A DNA stretch of 64,000 bases, from contig CANFUT010000007.1 in assembly GCA_947450325.1 (NCBI GenBank), positions 1 through 64,000 of the forward strand, in the 5' to 3' direction. Positions 36,234 to 45,281 of this stretch are shown here, one piece after another. Below the pieces are notes generated by a model. It was given only the letters and a program-made list of their open reading frames with translations, was not told the origin of the DNA and made no database searches. The DNA comes from Flavobacteriia bacterium (GTDB taxonomy: Bacteria; Bacteroidota; Bacteroidia; Flavobacteriales_D; Crocinitomicaceae). How positions within the stretch are numbered: position 1 is the first letter of the stretch; every line of letters begins with the position of its first letter. The position numbers and the translations under genes are program-made.

Positions 36234-38107
36234 TTGATTTCAATAATCATGGACGTTTTGGCGCCAATAATTAATTTTTCGTTTGCTAAATTAATATTGT
36301 TTCCAGTGATAATATCTTTACACATTTTTCCAGTTGAAATTACTTCTCTGAAGCGATTCAATGTAAGAATTTGTTGATCGTTAGAATTATTTACAATCAC
36401 CATTACTTTCTCCGTTGGCAAAATTCTAAAAAAGACATACAGGTTATTTTCTGGAAGAAATTGAATCGTTTTTCCCTCTTGAACCGCTTTGCTATTTAAA
36501 CGCCAATTTAGGATTTTTTTTGTAAAATTGAAATATTCATCTTGCGTTTGATTTCTACCAGATTGTGAATTTTCATTTTTTGAATCTTTTGAAACGAAAG
36601 CATTGTCTTTGTCTTCTTTCCAACCACCAGGAAAATCGTGTCTAATGTCTGCATCTCCCAAATTTTTGTTCCCTTTCATTCCGATTTCTGTTCCATAGTA
36701 GATCTGAGGAATTCCGCGGACAGTTGCCAAAATGGTCATAGCCAATTTATAGTCAGCAATATTAGCATAGATTTCATTGAAACGTTGTGTGTCGTGGTTT
36801 TCCAAAAATAATAAGATATTATTTGGATTGTCGTAAAGAAAATCGTTGACGAAATTTTCATAAACACGAACCATTCCTTGGTCCCAATTTTGATTTTTTT
36901 CATTAAATGCTTGATTCAATGCGTCTAATAAAGTAAAATCCATTACTGATGGCAAATGCGAATTGTAGGATTGAATGGCAGCTATTGGACTGTTTTTCTG
37001 CCAATATGATTGATGTGCTTGATCATGCATCCAAACTTCACCAACGATATTCGTATTTGGATATTCTTCCATGATTTTCTTTGTCCATTTTGCGATTCCT
37101 TCTTTGTCATTGTAACTATAGGTATCAACGCGCAATCCATCAAGATTTGCATATTCCATCCACCAAATGGTGTTTTGAACCAAATAATTTAACACCAAAG
37201 GATTACTCTGATTTAAGTCCGGCATTGATCTTACAAACCATCCATCAACACACATTTTTTGGTCTATTGCGGAAACATTTGGATCCATTTGTGTCGACAT
37301 TCTGTAATTCGATTGAGCATATCCTGGAAATTGATGAATCCAAGTATAAGTCGGAAGGTCGTTCATCATCCAATGTCTAGAACCCCAATGATTTGGAACG
37401 ACATCTTGAATTACTTTCAATGATTCTTTATGGGCTTCTGTAACAAAATTTTTGTATTCTTCATTGGTTCCATATCGTGGATCAACACGATACAAATCGC
37501 TTTGTCCGTAAGTATGGTAGCTGTAGGCAGAATCATTGTCTTCCAACAAAGGCGTTGGCCAAATCGTTGTCGCGCCTAAATCTTTGATGTAATCTAAATG
37601 ATCAACAATTCCCTGAATATCACCTCCATGTCTTCCTCCAGGAAGCGAACGATTCATTTTTTCTACAACTGTTGGGTCATTGTCGTTGGAAATTTTTCCG
37701 TTGGCAAATCGATCGGGCATCAACAAATAAAGAACATCTGAATTATTGAAACCCATTCGTTCTTTTGAATTTTCAGCTCTTGTTTTGATTTCGTAATCAA
37801 CCTGATACTTCACTTTTTTGTTTTCCAAAAGATGAAAAGTGTACGTTCCGGCTGCTATATTTTTCGTCTCAACGGTTACAAAAAGGTAATTTGGATTTTC
37901 AGTTTTTTGGACTCCAAGAATGGTTAATCCTTTTGCGTCAATAGTTAAATTACTGATGTTTTTTCCGTGTAACATGATTTCAACTTCATGATGTTCCATT
38001 CCTGCCCACCAATTTGGTGGTTCGATGTGGGCTAAAGTTTGATTTTTTTGTGCTAATGAGTATACACTTATAATTGAAAAAATAAGGATAAATACGTTTG
38101 ATTTCAT
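36230..38107 (-). CDS. susA: Periplasmic GH13 neopullulanase/cyclomaltodextrinase (SusA-like)
   Basis: The 625 residues have a signal peptide (about 1-19) and the N-terminal cyclomaltodextrinase domain (about 22-108, HIEPPNWWAGMEHHEVEIMLHG), then the GH13 barrel with DVVPNH (235-240), GLRVDTYSY with nucleophile D328, VGEVW with E357, and FLENHD with D439, then a C-terminal domain typical of these enzymes. It should degrade maltodextrins and cyclodextrins in the periplasm. It lies 12 bp after the CotH-like gene and overlaps GH31 by 4 bp. Confidence 0.92.
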   Translation of the reverse strand: MKSNVFILIFSIISVYSLAQKNQTLAHIEPPNWWAGMEHHEVEIMLHGKNISNLTIDAKGLTILGVQKTENPNYLFVTVETKNIAAGTYTFHLLENKKVKYQVDYEIKTRAENSKERMGFNNSDVLYLLMPDRFANGKISNDNDPTVVEKMNRSLPGGRHGGDIQGIVDHLDYIKDLGATTIWPTPLLEDNDSAYSYHTYGQSDLYRVDPRYGTNEEYKNFVTEAHKESLKVIQDVVPNHWGSRHWMMNDLPTYTWIHQFPGYAQSNYRMSTQMDPNVSAIDQKMCVDGWFVRSMPDLNQSNPLVLNYLVQNTIWWMEYANLDGLRVDTYSYNDKEGIAKWTKKIMEEYPNTNIVGEVWMHDQAHQSYWQKNSPIAAIQSYNSHLPSVMDFTLLDALNQAFNEKNQNWDQGMVRVYENFVNDFLYDNPNNILLFLENHDTQRFNEIYANIADYKLAMTILATVRGIPQIYYGTEIGMKGNKNLGDADIRHDFPGGWKEDKDNAFVSKDSKNENSQSGRNQTQDEYFNFTKKILNWRLNSKAVQEGKTIQFLPENNLYVFFRILPTEKVMVIVNNSNDQQILTLNRFREVISTGKMCKDIITGNNINLANEKLIIGAKTSMIIEIK

Positions 38108-38119
38108 TTATGTGAGTTT

Positions 38120-39550
38120 TTAATGGGCGTAAACTTTGTGGTGATTTCCAAATTGATCTTCAACAATCATCCATTGATTCGTAGAATGGATATCAATCGA
38201 TTGACCTAATAAATTGTATGCTTTTACGACTAGCATTTGATTGTCAGCGTTGATATTTTCAATTCCATTAAAACATGGGTTTTGAATTGCAGATGTATTT
38301 GTTTGTTGATCTGCAGCATTTCTTCTATCAATTAAAAAAGACTCAATTGAAGTAGTAATATGAGAACCCCAAGTGTCAGTAATTGCATATTGAAAATCAA
38401 AATTATTAAATCCGTAGTCTAATGTTCTGTAAGTATCATCGTAGGCAGCTTGTTCGATCATAGCTTGTTTTGCTTCCAAGGCTATTACCAAATTTGCTGG
38501 ATTGTAAAAAGTGGAAATATAATTATCGATGTATAGAGAAAACTGATTCCTGTAATACGGAACATTGAGTATTTTGGTGTAAAGTGGTCTTGGATCATTA
38601 TTGGAAGCCCAATTGTAAATATCTCGATTCGCCCAATCAATTCCAGACCAATCAATTCCGAAGGTATTGTCCATGTCATATTCTAAAAAAACAAATTTCT
38701 GATCTGAAGGACGTTGATACAAATAATAATTGTTTTTATTGTAGGCATAACCATCCCAATGTCCTGCAAGAACCTCTACTGCAAGGGTTCTTAAATACAT
38801 ATCAACATCAAAAACAGTTGCAATTTCACATGCAAAATCGGTTGAATTTGTATTGTTTAAAACCGCTAAAAAATGAATTAATCCACTGTAATCATTGGCG
38901 CTTTTATTGGTGCTTAATTCAAACAATGTTTCGTAAGGAGGTTGACTGGTTCCTGAATAAAGCATGTTAGCACCATAGTTGGCTTTATATAAATTTCCTG
39001 CGTCGTTTAATGGGAATCTTGTTTTGATGAAGTTTTCATCGATGTGTTCTGTATTTAAATACAAACCTTTGTATTCATTGTTGATGTATAGTTTTACATA
39101 GCTTTTTCGTGAAGCAGGTAGTTCAGCTGATTTCAATATGTCAAGCGCAAGGTAATTTCTCAAAATCGAAACATCGTTGTGTTGACCGTTCAGATTTAAT
39201 TTTTCTAAACCTTGCCATTTTACCCCTGAAACAAAAGTATTGAACGAGATTTTAAAGGATTTTTTCTCAGCATATCTTGATGTATTTCCACGCAGTCTAA
39301 ATCCAACATTTGTTATTATCGTTGTATCAATCGAGGTTCTATATTCAAAGTCGGCAGGATATTCATGATCTGAACTTAAGTTGGATTGCAATAACATACT
39401 CGCAATGCTATCTGGATCTATTGTAATGTAAACCGAAGCGACTTCAGTCTGTAAAAAAGCATGATTGTCCGCCGGGTGAACGGTTTGCGCAAAAAAAGAT
39501 TGTATCAGTGTTACAAAGACAAAGAATACGACAAGTAGTTTTTTTATCAT
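38120..39550 (-). CDS. Secreted CotH-kinase-family protein at the head of the amylase operon
   Basis: The 476-residue protein has a signal peptide (about 1-21, ending FFAQ). The body matches the CotH family, an atypical kinase fold: GFRLRGNTSRYAEKKSFKISF near 83-103, LNLNGQHNDVSILRNYLALDIL near 116-137, TEHIDENFIKTRF and FLEYDMDNTFGIDW. The last about 60 residues (MLVVKAYNLLGQ and later) may be a degenerate T9SS-type tail. CotH proteins phosphorylate extracellular proteins in spore formers and occur in cellulosomal proteins. The role here is unknown. It is the first gene of the operon with susA and GH31, right after an operator, so starch-linked regulation is likely. Confidence 0.8.
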   Translation of the reverse strand: MIKKLLVVFFVFVTLIQSFFAQTVHPADNHAFLQTEVASVYITIDPDSIASMLLQSNLSSDHEYPADFEYRTSIDTTIITNVGFRLRGNTSRYAEKKSFKISFNTFVSGVKWQGLEKLNLNGQHNDVSILRNYLALDILKSAELPASRKSYVKLYINNEYKGLYLNTEHIDENFIKTRFPLNDAGNLYKANYGANMLYSGTSQPPYETLFELSTNKSANDYSGLIHFLAVLNNTNSTDFACEIATVFDVDMYLRTLAVEVLAGHWDGYAYNKNNYYLYQRPSDQKFVFLEYDMDNTFGIDWSGIDWANRDIYNWASNNDPRPLYTKILNVPYYRNQFSLYIDNYISTFYNPANLVIALEAKQAMIEQAAYDDTYRTLDYGFNNFDFQYAITDTWGSHITTSIESFLIDRRNAADQQTNTSAIQNPCFNGIENINADNQMLVVKAYNLLGQSIDIHSTNQWMIVEDQFGNHHKVYAH

Positions 39551-39567
39551 TTTCAGGATGTTAAAAC

Positions 39568-39590
39568 CTTAGTGTTAATTTTACACTTAG
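39568..39590. promoter_or_regulatory. Starch-regulon operator upstream of the CotH/susA/GH31 operon
   Basis: The half-sites are CTTAGTGTT (8 of 9) and TACACTTAG (7 of 9) with a 5-bp spacer. On the minus strand a promoter precedes it: -33 TTTTTG (39629-39624), 19-bp spacer, -7 TACTTTTC (39604-39597, one mismatch). The operator begins 6 bp after the -7 box, near the expected start of transcription, which predicts repression. Confidence 0.75.
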
Positions 39591-39753
39591 ATTCTCGAAA
39601 AGTATGTATTATTTTTCGTTTTTCAAAAATTAATTTCCACGGATGACAAATTAAAAAGTCATTTTTGTTTCAAATTTACATAAACTATTTTTTTTGTTTT
39701 CTGTCAGCTTGTCAGCTATTTGCATCAGGCACGTTGTTTGAAGAAATAGACGA

Positions 39754-40560
39754 GTGAAAAATAAAAATCAACATCAATTTGGAAATAATTTGGAGACTGT
39801 TTTGTATCCTGCTTTGTTGTTGGCATTGATGTGGTCGTTTTATTTGTTGGAGAGAATCACCACTTATGATTTTTACAAATGGGGCATTTTCCCCAAAGAT
39901 TTGTTGGGATTGCGCGGAATAATTTTTTCACCACTTTTACATTCTCCTTCGGATCTTGGTCATATTTTAAATAATTCAGGACCTATCGCCATTCTTTTTG
40001 GCGCATTGATTTATTTCTACAGACAAATTGCTGCTGAAATATTTTTCTATTGTTGGTTATTAACTGGATTTTTTGTTTGGGTTTTTGCAATCAATACGGG
40101 TTCATATCACATTGGAATGAGCAGTGTGATTTATGCTTTAGCAGGATTTCTATTTGTAAGTGGAACAATTAGAAAATATCGGCCATTGCAAGGAATTTCG
40201 CTTTTTGTGATATTTGTTTATGGAAGTTTGATTTGGGGTATTTTCCCTATGCAAGCCAAAATTTCATGGGAAGGACATTTAGCTGGTTTGATTACAGGAG
40301 TCACCTTGGCTTTTCTCTACAAATCGAAAGGTCCTCAAGCGCCTAAATATCAATACGAAATTGAAAAAGAAATGGGCATTGAGCCACCAGACTTAGAGGG
40401 CCAATGGTTAGAAAACATCCGATTGGCTAATGAAAGAGCTGAAGAAATCAGACGCCAACAAGAAGATTTTAAAATTATTTACGACTACATTTCGAATCAA
40501 GAATCTACTCCAAAACCACCTTCGGACGAAAAGAATCTACCAAGCGACCCAAACTTTTAG
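39754..40560 (+). CDS. Rhomboid-family intramembrane serine protease
   Basis: The 268-residue protein has about six transmembrane segments. HIGMSSVIYALAG near 119-131 carries the likely nucleophile S123 and WEGHLAGLITG near 172-182 the His H175, the rhomboid dyad. HILNN near 70-74 is the conserved His/Asn region. A soluble, charged C-terminal tail of about 75 residues follows. It should cleave membrane-protein segments in the inner membrane; substrates are unknown. The start codon is GTG, as no ATG precedes the first helix. Its last 56 bp overlap the SixA gene on the opposite strand. Confidence 0.85.
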   Translation: MKNKNQHQFGNNLETVLYPALLLALMWSFYLLERITTYDFYKWGIFPKDLLGLRGIIFSPLLHSPSDLGHILNNSGPIAILFGALIYFYRQIAAEIFFYCWLLTGFFVWVFAINTGSYHIGMSSVIYALAGFLFVSGTIRKYRPLQGISLFVIFVYGSLIWGIFPMQAKISWEGHLAGLITGVTLAFLYKSKGPQAPKYQYEIEKEMGIEPPDLEGQWLENIRLANERAEEIRRQQEDFKIIYDYISNQESTPKPPSDEKNLPSDPNF

Positions 40561-40987
40561 AAGTGTTTTTCCAAGATTCAGCTTCAAATTCAATGCAACA
40601 GTAACCACACGTTTGTAAACCAATGTATTCATCTGTAAAATAAGATGCTAATTCGGAAATTCCGTCATTGTGTCCAATCAACAATACATCTTCTTTACCA
40701 CCTAATTTCCAAATAAAGTCTAATAGCGACATTAAGTCAGCATGATAAAGTTGATCGGTTAATCTCAAATCACGAAATTCAAAGTTTTCTTGAACAATTT
40801 TTGCTGTTTGCTGGGTTCTTGCACTTGTAGAACAGTAGACTGTTATTTTTCTGGAAAGTTTTTCATTCAAATAAATTCCCATTTTTTTCGATTGTTCAAT
40901 TCCTTTTGGAAGTAAAACGCGGTCAAAATCTTTTTGAGATGGTGCAATCACCTGTGTTTTGGCATGTCTTAAAATGTGCAATTTCAT
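40505..40987 (-). CDS. sixA: SixA-type histidine phosphatase
   Basis: The 160-residue protein starts MKLHILRHAKT, with the phosphohistidine RH (R7-H8), and has VYCSTSARTQQTAKIV and LLIGHNDGISELASYF with the second His. This is the short branch-2 histidine phosphatase pattern of SixA, which removes phosphate from phosphohistidine proteins. The physiological target is unknown. The coding end lies inside the 3' end of the rhomboid gene by 56 bp. Confidence 0.85.
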   Translation of the reverse strand: MKLHILRHAKTQVIAPSQKDFDRVLLPKGIEQSKKMGIYLNEKLSRKITVYCSTSARTQQTAKIVQENFEFRDLRLTDQLYHADLMSLLDFIWKLGGKEDVLLIGHNDGISELASYFTDEYIGLQTCGYCCIEFEAESWKNTSKSLGRLVDSFRPKVVLE

Positions 40988-41149
40988 AGTTCGTATTTGT
41001 TGCTAATATCGCAATTTTTAATTGAATTTTTGCCAACCATTTAGTAAACGGTGTCGTTTGGTAAGTTAGATGAATTACGAAAAGTAATCAGTTAGAAAAA
41101 AAATTGTAACTTGCGCGAAAACGGAAACATCAGAAAGATTGGAATTGGC

Positions 41150-41725
41150 ATGCACATAAATTCAGACATACTTAAAGCTTGTGCCAGCAACGATCGAAAA
41201 GCACAGAAGCAACTCTATGAGTATTGTTTCAAGTTTTTGATGCCATTATGTTTACGTTATCACAACAATGATGAAGACGCTCGATCTTCTCTAAATTTAG
41301 CTTTTCTTAAGATCATCAAGGGCATTGATACTATTGATGCGGAGTCGGTCAATTTTAATGCTTGGGTCAAAAAAATTACTACCAACACTTTAATTGATGA
41401 ATATAGAAAGTCTAAAACTCATTTGACTCATTATCAAGGTAAAGAAACTGAAAGGGAATTGGATTTTCATGCAGAAGTAATTCAAAATGATGCTGAAAGC
41501 GATTTTGGATGTGCTTCAATCATGAAATTATTGACACAAATACCAGCGGTCAGTGCACATGTATTCAATTTGTATGTAATAGATGGATACAGTCACAAGG
41601 AAATTGGTGAGAAATTAGAGATTTCGGAGGGAACTTCGAAATGGCATTTATCTACAGCTAGAAAATTGCTGCGAGAAAAATTAGAAAAAATGAACGCGAG
41701 TTTACCACAAAAAATGGTTATATGA
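41150..41725 (+). CDS. ECF-family RNA polymerase sigma factor
   Basis: The 191-residue protein has sigma region 2 (about 15-85, ARSSLNLAFLKIIKGI, FNAWVKKITTNTLIDEYRKSK) and region 4 helix-turn-helix (about 125-180, VSAHVFNLYVIDGYSHKEIGEKLEISEGTSKWHLSTARKLL). It should direct RNA polymerase to a stress or envelope regulon. ATG 41150 is preferred to the TTG at 41111, where the sequence looks like a promoter. The start of the next gene overlaps its stop by 4 bp, which suggests that the next product is its partner. Confidence 0.9.
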   Translation: MHINSDILKACASNDRKAQKQLYEYCFKFLMPLCLRYHNNDEDARSSLNLAFLKIIKGIDTIDAESVNFNAWVKKITTNTLIDEYRKSKTHLTHYQGKETERELDFHAEVIQNDAESDFGCASIMKLLTQIPAVSAHVFNLYVIDGYSHKEIGEKLEISEGTSKWHLSTARKLLREKLEKMNASLPQKMVI

Positions 41726-42909
41726 ACTGGACGGAAGAAGATATAGATCAATTGTTTAAGGATTCAGCAAATCAGCTGAATGTTCCTTTTCAGGATTCCT
41801 ATTGGACTGAAATGGAAGCCATGTTGCCTGAAACAAAAACGAAAAAAGGATTGGGTTGGATATTTGGTGGAACCATCGCTTGTTTGGCGTTGATTTCAAC
41901 TTTCTTCTTCCCTGAAAGCGCTGTGAAATCTACAAATATTACACACAGAATTGCACACATAGAAAATAAAAATATACTTAAATCTCATTCAAATAATATT
42001 GAAGTATCAGTTAAAACTAATTTGGCAGAAATTTCAAGAAATAATGAAGGTCAAACTGGAAATCTAAAAACTAAATCAAATTTCAATCGTTTTGCTAAGT
42101 CAATTAAAACAAACGCTTCGAGCTCTTTAGATGCAACTATTCAAAATGGTAATTTTTCAAACAGTAATCAATTAACAGAGGTGAAAGTTGAAACGCCAAG
42201 TGTCATTGAAAAGCAAGAATTTCTTTCAATGCAAAAATTGCCTTTGTTGTCGTTTCCAAATCAAGAGAATTTCTTAGCTACATCAAATTTTAAGAACACG
42301 AAATTGAAACGCAAATCAAATAGTTTGTATGTGCAACTCGGCGCTGGTTTAGGTGAATCATTTATGCAAACAAGTAGTAATAATTGGATGCCTACATTTA
42401 ATATCGGTGCTGGATATCAGTATAATCCGCAAGGATTTGGATTTACAGCAGGATTGAATCTGAACGCATCACTTTCTAATAATTTGGAAATTAACCGTAA
42501 ATCGAAAGTCTATAATTTTGGATCAACGAATTACGAACAGAATTTCAGATACAAACAAATTTATTCGCTAGAATTGCCTGTTTCTATTGATTTCAGACGA
42601 AATAAACAAACTTTTTCAATTGGTATTGCACCAACTTACATCGTCAGTTCTTTGATGAGGTATTCACAACTCGAAGATGGAAATATTAGTGAAGACGAAA
42701 TTTACATTGGACAAAAAGTTGGATTAGGTCAATTTGGATTAAAACCTAGTATATCCTATCAATTGGAAATCGCAAGTGGTTGGAATGTAGGGATTCAGTT
42801 GAGTACACAAATCATTCAGCAAGTAGATAATACGCAATTTATTGGAGCTTCAAGAAGCAATCCTTTAAATGGACAAATCACAGTGCGTAAAACAATCTTA
42901 AAATTTTAA
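41722..42909 (+). CDS. Membrane-anchored protein with cytoplasmic N-terminus and C-terminal outer-membrane-barrel-like domain; likely anti-sigma partner
   Basis: The 395 residues start with a short soluble segment (1-43, WTEEDIDQLFKDSANQL, YWTEMEAMLPE), one transmembrane helix (about 44-64), a low-complexity Ser/Asn linker (70-190) and an alternating beta-strand region (195-395) ending in F like outer-membrane barrels (YVQLGAGLGESF, GAGYQYNPQGFGFTAGLNL). The translational overlap with the sigma gene suggests an anti-sigma role for the N-terminus. A protein with both an inner-membrane helix and a barrel could span the envelope. I do not know a studied homologue. Confidence 0.7.
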   Translation: MNWTEEDIDQLFKDSANQLNVPFQDSYWTEMEAMLPETKTKKGLGWIFGGTIACLALISTFFFPESAVKSTNITHRIAHIENKNILKSHSNNIEVSVKTNLAEISRNNEGQTGNLKTKSNFNRFAKSIKTNASSSLDATIQNGNFSNSNQLTEVKVETPSVIEKQEFLSMQKLPLLSFPNQENFLATSNFKNTKLKRKSNSLYVQLGAGLGESFMQTSSNNWMPTFNIGAGYQYNPQGFGFTAGLNLNASLSNNLEINRKSKVYNFGSTNYEQNFRYKQIYSLELPVSIDFRRNKQTFSIGIAPTYIVSSLMRYSQLEDGNISEDEIYIGQKVGLGQFGLKPSISYQLEIASGWNVGIQLSTQIIQQVDNTQFIGASRSNPLNGQITVRKTILKF

Positions 42910-42910
42910 A

Positions 42911-43993
42911 ATGTTTAAATTAAAGTATATTTCAATTTTTTCGTTTGTAATATTTCTGCTTACAGTAGGCGGATGTAAAAAAAATGAAATTATCCCGCCT
43001 CCAGGTTCGTCTACACCTATATTTACTGCCGTAGGAACGTTTGGAAGTGAAGCCGTTGATCTTCATGCTGGAGATGATGGAGCGGTAATGAATACAGTAA
43101 CTTCATTGTCACACGGAATCGATTTTTTTACAGGAAATTTAGGAAACGATTATTTTAATGTTGAAATTGGTCTTTACGGCGGAAATGTAGATATTCAAAA
43201 TCCAACTTTGCCAGATTTTAATAGTCAAAATGATATTTCATTTGCTTATTTAGCTCCGCAACCCGCATTGTTAGTAATAAAAAAAGATTCTTTGCCAAAT
43301 AGCGCTTCGATCATAAAGGTGGAATGGGAAGTAGATGGAGTTATGCAGCCTGTATTAAATGATTTAGAAATTCGTGAACCAGGAAGATACCAAGTATGCG
43401 CGCACATTACTTTTGATGATTATTCTGTAAGTACTCTCTGCAATGAAATCATCGTTGGATTTAAATCTAATGCTGCTTTTGAATTGGAATTTGTAATGGG
43501 ACAAGACCAAAATTTAATGGCGTGGGTTGAACCTTCTATTGGTACCATTCAATCAGTGCATTGGTTTCAAGATGGTGTTCCAATAAGCAATTTGAATCAA
43601 TTAAATAAATATATTCAGGACGGAAGTCATTTAATTCAAGCGGAAGTATTATTCACAAATGGAGTCAAACGATTAAGAAGTGTAATCGTTGATGCAGAAT
43701 TGACTGGAAAAAATATTTTTGATTTTGCTGAACATTACAGCTATTCCAATTTGGAATGGGATTTTAAATCTAAATTGAAAGTTGTTAGTAATGGAATCGA
43801 ATATTTTTCTCACCTGACGCCTAATTCAACAAATAAAATTGTTGTCAATGAAGTGAAATATTTTGGTTTAAATGCGCTTGGAAAAGCAGTATATATTATC
43901 AAAGGTCAAATTCATGCAAATTTAAAAAGCAATATTTCTTCCACCATTATTCCTTTGGATTTAGATGTATCATTTGGAATATCATTGAAATAA
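42911..43993 (+). CDS. Lipoprotein of unknown function in the ECF sigma operon
   Basis: The 360-residue protein has a lipoprotein signal with Cys22 (TVGGC). The mature part is beta-rich, with PKD-like strand spacing near IKVEWEVDGV and HWFQDGVPISN. I do not recognise a catalytic motif. It lies 1 bp after the barrel protein and is probably co-transcribed with the sigma factor. Its place suggests a surface sensor or envelope function; that is context only. Confidence 0.7.
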   Translation: MFKLKYISIFSFVIFLLTVGGCKKNEIIPPPGSSTPIFTAVGTFGSEAVDLHAGDDGAVMNTVTSLSHGIDFFTGNLGNDYFNVEIGLYGGNVDIQNPTLPDFNSQNDISFAYLAPQPALLVIKKDSLPNSASIIKVEWEVDGVMQPVLNDLEIREPGRYQVCAHITFDDYSVSTLCNEIIVGFKSNAAFELEFVMGQDQNLMAWVEPSIGTIQSVHWFQDGVPISNLNQLNKYIQDGSHLIQAEVLFTNGVKRLRSVIVDAELTGKNIFDFAEHYSYSNLEWDFKSKLKVVSNGIEYFSHLTPNSTNKIVVNEVKYFGLNALGKAVYIIKGQIHANLKSNISSTIIPLDLDVSFGISLK

Positions 43994-44054
43994 ATTTTAA
44001 ATGATTCATTTCTAAATGAATTGTATATTTGTATAAAACTAAAAAATCGAAAAT

Positions 44055-45140
44055 ATGAAAAAATGTCTACTACTCTCCATGATTAGCTTTTCATTTCTGG
44101 GGTTTTCTCAGATAACAATAACCTCAACCAATGTTCCTCAAACAAATGATACTTTAAGAGTTTCAGATGCTGTGATTGACAATACGATGGATTTCATTTC
44201 GACTGATACGAACTATACTTGGGATTTTTCAAATTTGCAATTCAATGGTCAAAAATTAAATGAATATCAGCCGGTTACTTCAGCTGGTTTGTATATTCAA
44301 TTTGTTTTTGGTAGCTCAGTTCCTCAAAATTACCGTGCTTCTTATTATGTGGCAACAGCTGGTTCGCCATTGAACAATCTTCCAGCTCAATTGCCAATTA
44401 CAATTTCAGACATCAGTCAATTTTATAAATTAAGAACGGATTCATTGACTATGGTCGGTATGAAATTATCTGTTAATGGTCAGGAAGTTCCTGCAAAATC
44501 GGATACAATCGAAACTAAATATAAGTTTCCACTTGATTATGGAAACACGCATTTTTCAAGAGGTTATACGAAGCTAGATTTAAATCCGATTTACGATGGA
44601 ATTTGGATTCAACACAGAACGCGTCAAACTGATGTAGATGGTTGGGGACAAATTACAACGCCACTTGGTACTTTCAATGCCTTGAGAATTCACCACAGAA
44701 TTACTGAATCAGATTCTTTCTATGTTTCTTTCAACGGTTTTGCATTTTGGGTTCCAATTCCAGTTCCAGAAAGTCATGAATATGAATGGAGAGCTTTGGA
44801 AGAAAAAGAACCGATTTTGTTGGTTAAAACAAATGTTACCCAAGGAACCGAGACTGTAACTTCGGTGGAATATAAAAATGTTTATACAGTTGGAATCAAT
44901 GAAAATGAAATGACTTCTGTTTCAATTTATCCAAACCCTGTTCAAGATTGGATGGTGATTCAATCTCCAGCAAAGTTCGATGAGTACAGTGTTTTCTCTA
45001 CTGATGGAAAATTGATTTTGAACGGAAAATTAGCCAATGGCGCGCAACAAATGGTTGATGTTTCAAGTTTGAAAAGTGGATCGTACATGATTCAACTCAA
45101 CTCAAATTTAGGAACAGCAGTTAAAAATTTCGTGAAATAA
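44055..45140 (+). CDS. Secreted T9SS type A sorting-domain protein of unknown function
   Basis: The 361 residues have a signal peptide (about 1-19, ending LGFSQ), a beta-rich body with DTNYTWDFSNLQFNGQ and DVDGWGQITTPLGTFNALRI, the pattern of a Bacteroidota family with no known function, and a T9SS type A domain (VSIYPNPVQDWMVI to VKNFVK). It follows the ECF operon after 61 bp and ends before a terminator. Whether it belongs to that operon is unclear. Confidence 0.8.
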   Translation: MKKCLLLSMISFSFLGFSQITITSTNVPQTNDTLRVSDAVIDNTMDFISTDTNYTWDFSNLQFNGQKLNEYQPVTSAGLYIQFVFGSSVPQNYRASYYVATAGSPLNNLPAQLPITISDISQFYKLRTDSLTMVGMKLSVNGQEVPAKSDTIETKYKFPLDYGNTHFSRGYTKLDLNPIYDGIWIQHRTRQTDVDGWGQITTPLGTFNALRIHHRITESDSFYVSFNGFAFWVPIPVPESHEYEWRALEEKEPILLVKTNVTQGTETVTSVEYKNVYTVGINENEMTSVSIYPNPVQDWMVIQSPAKFDEYSVFSTDGKLILNGKLANGAQQMVDVSSLKSGSYMIQLNSNLGTAVKNFVK

Positions 45141-45164
45141 TTTTCTATCTTTTCATAAGATATT

Positions 45165-45191
45165 AAGGTCAACTTCGGTTGGCCTTTTTTT
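45165..45191 (+). terminator. Rho-independent terminator
   Basis: The stem AAGGTCAAC / GTTGGCCTT (one GT pair) with a TTCG tetraloop is followed by a T run. It closes the run from 41150. Confidence 0.9.
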
Positions 45192-45281
45192 ATTTTTGAC
45201 ATTAACACTTCAATTGCTTACAATAGTTGTATCTTTGGTAAAAGCCGACCAAAGCGAAAAACCTAAAATAAATAGAAAAAC

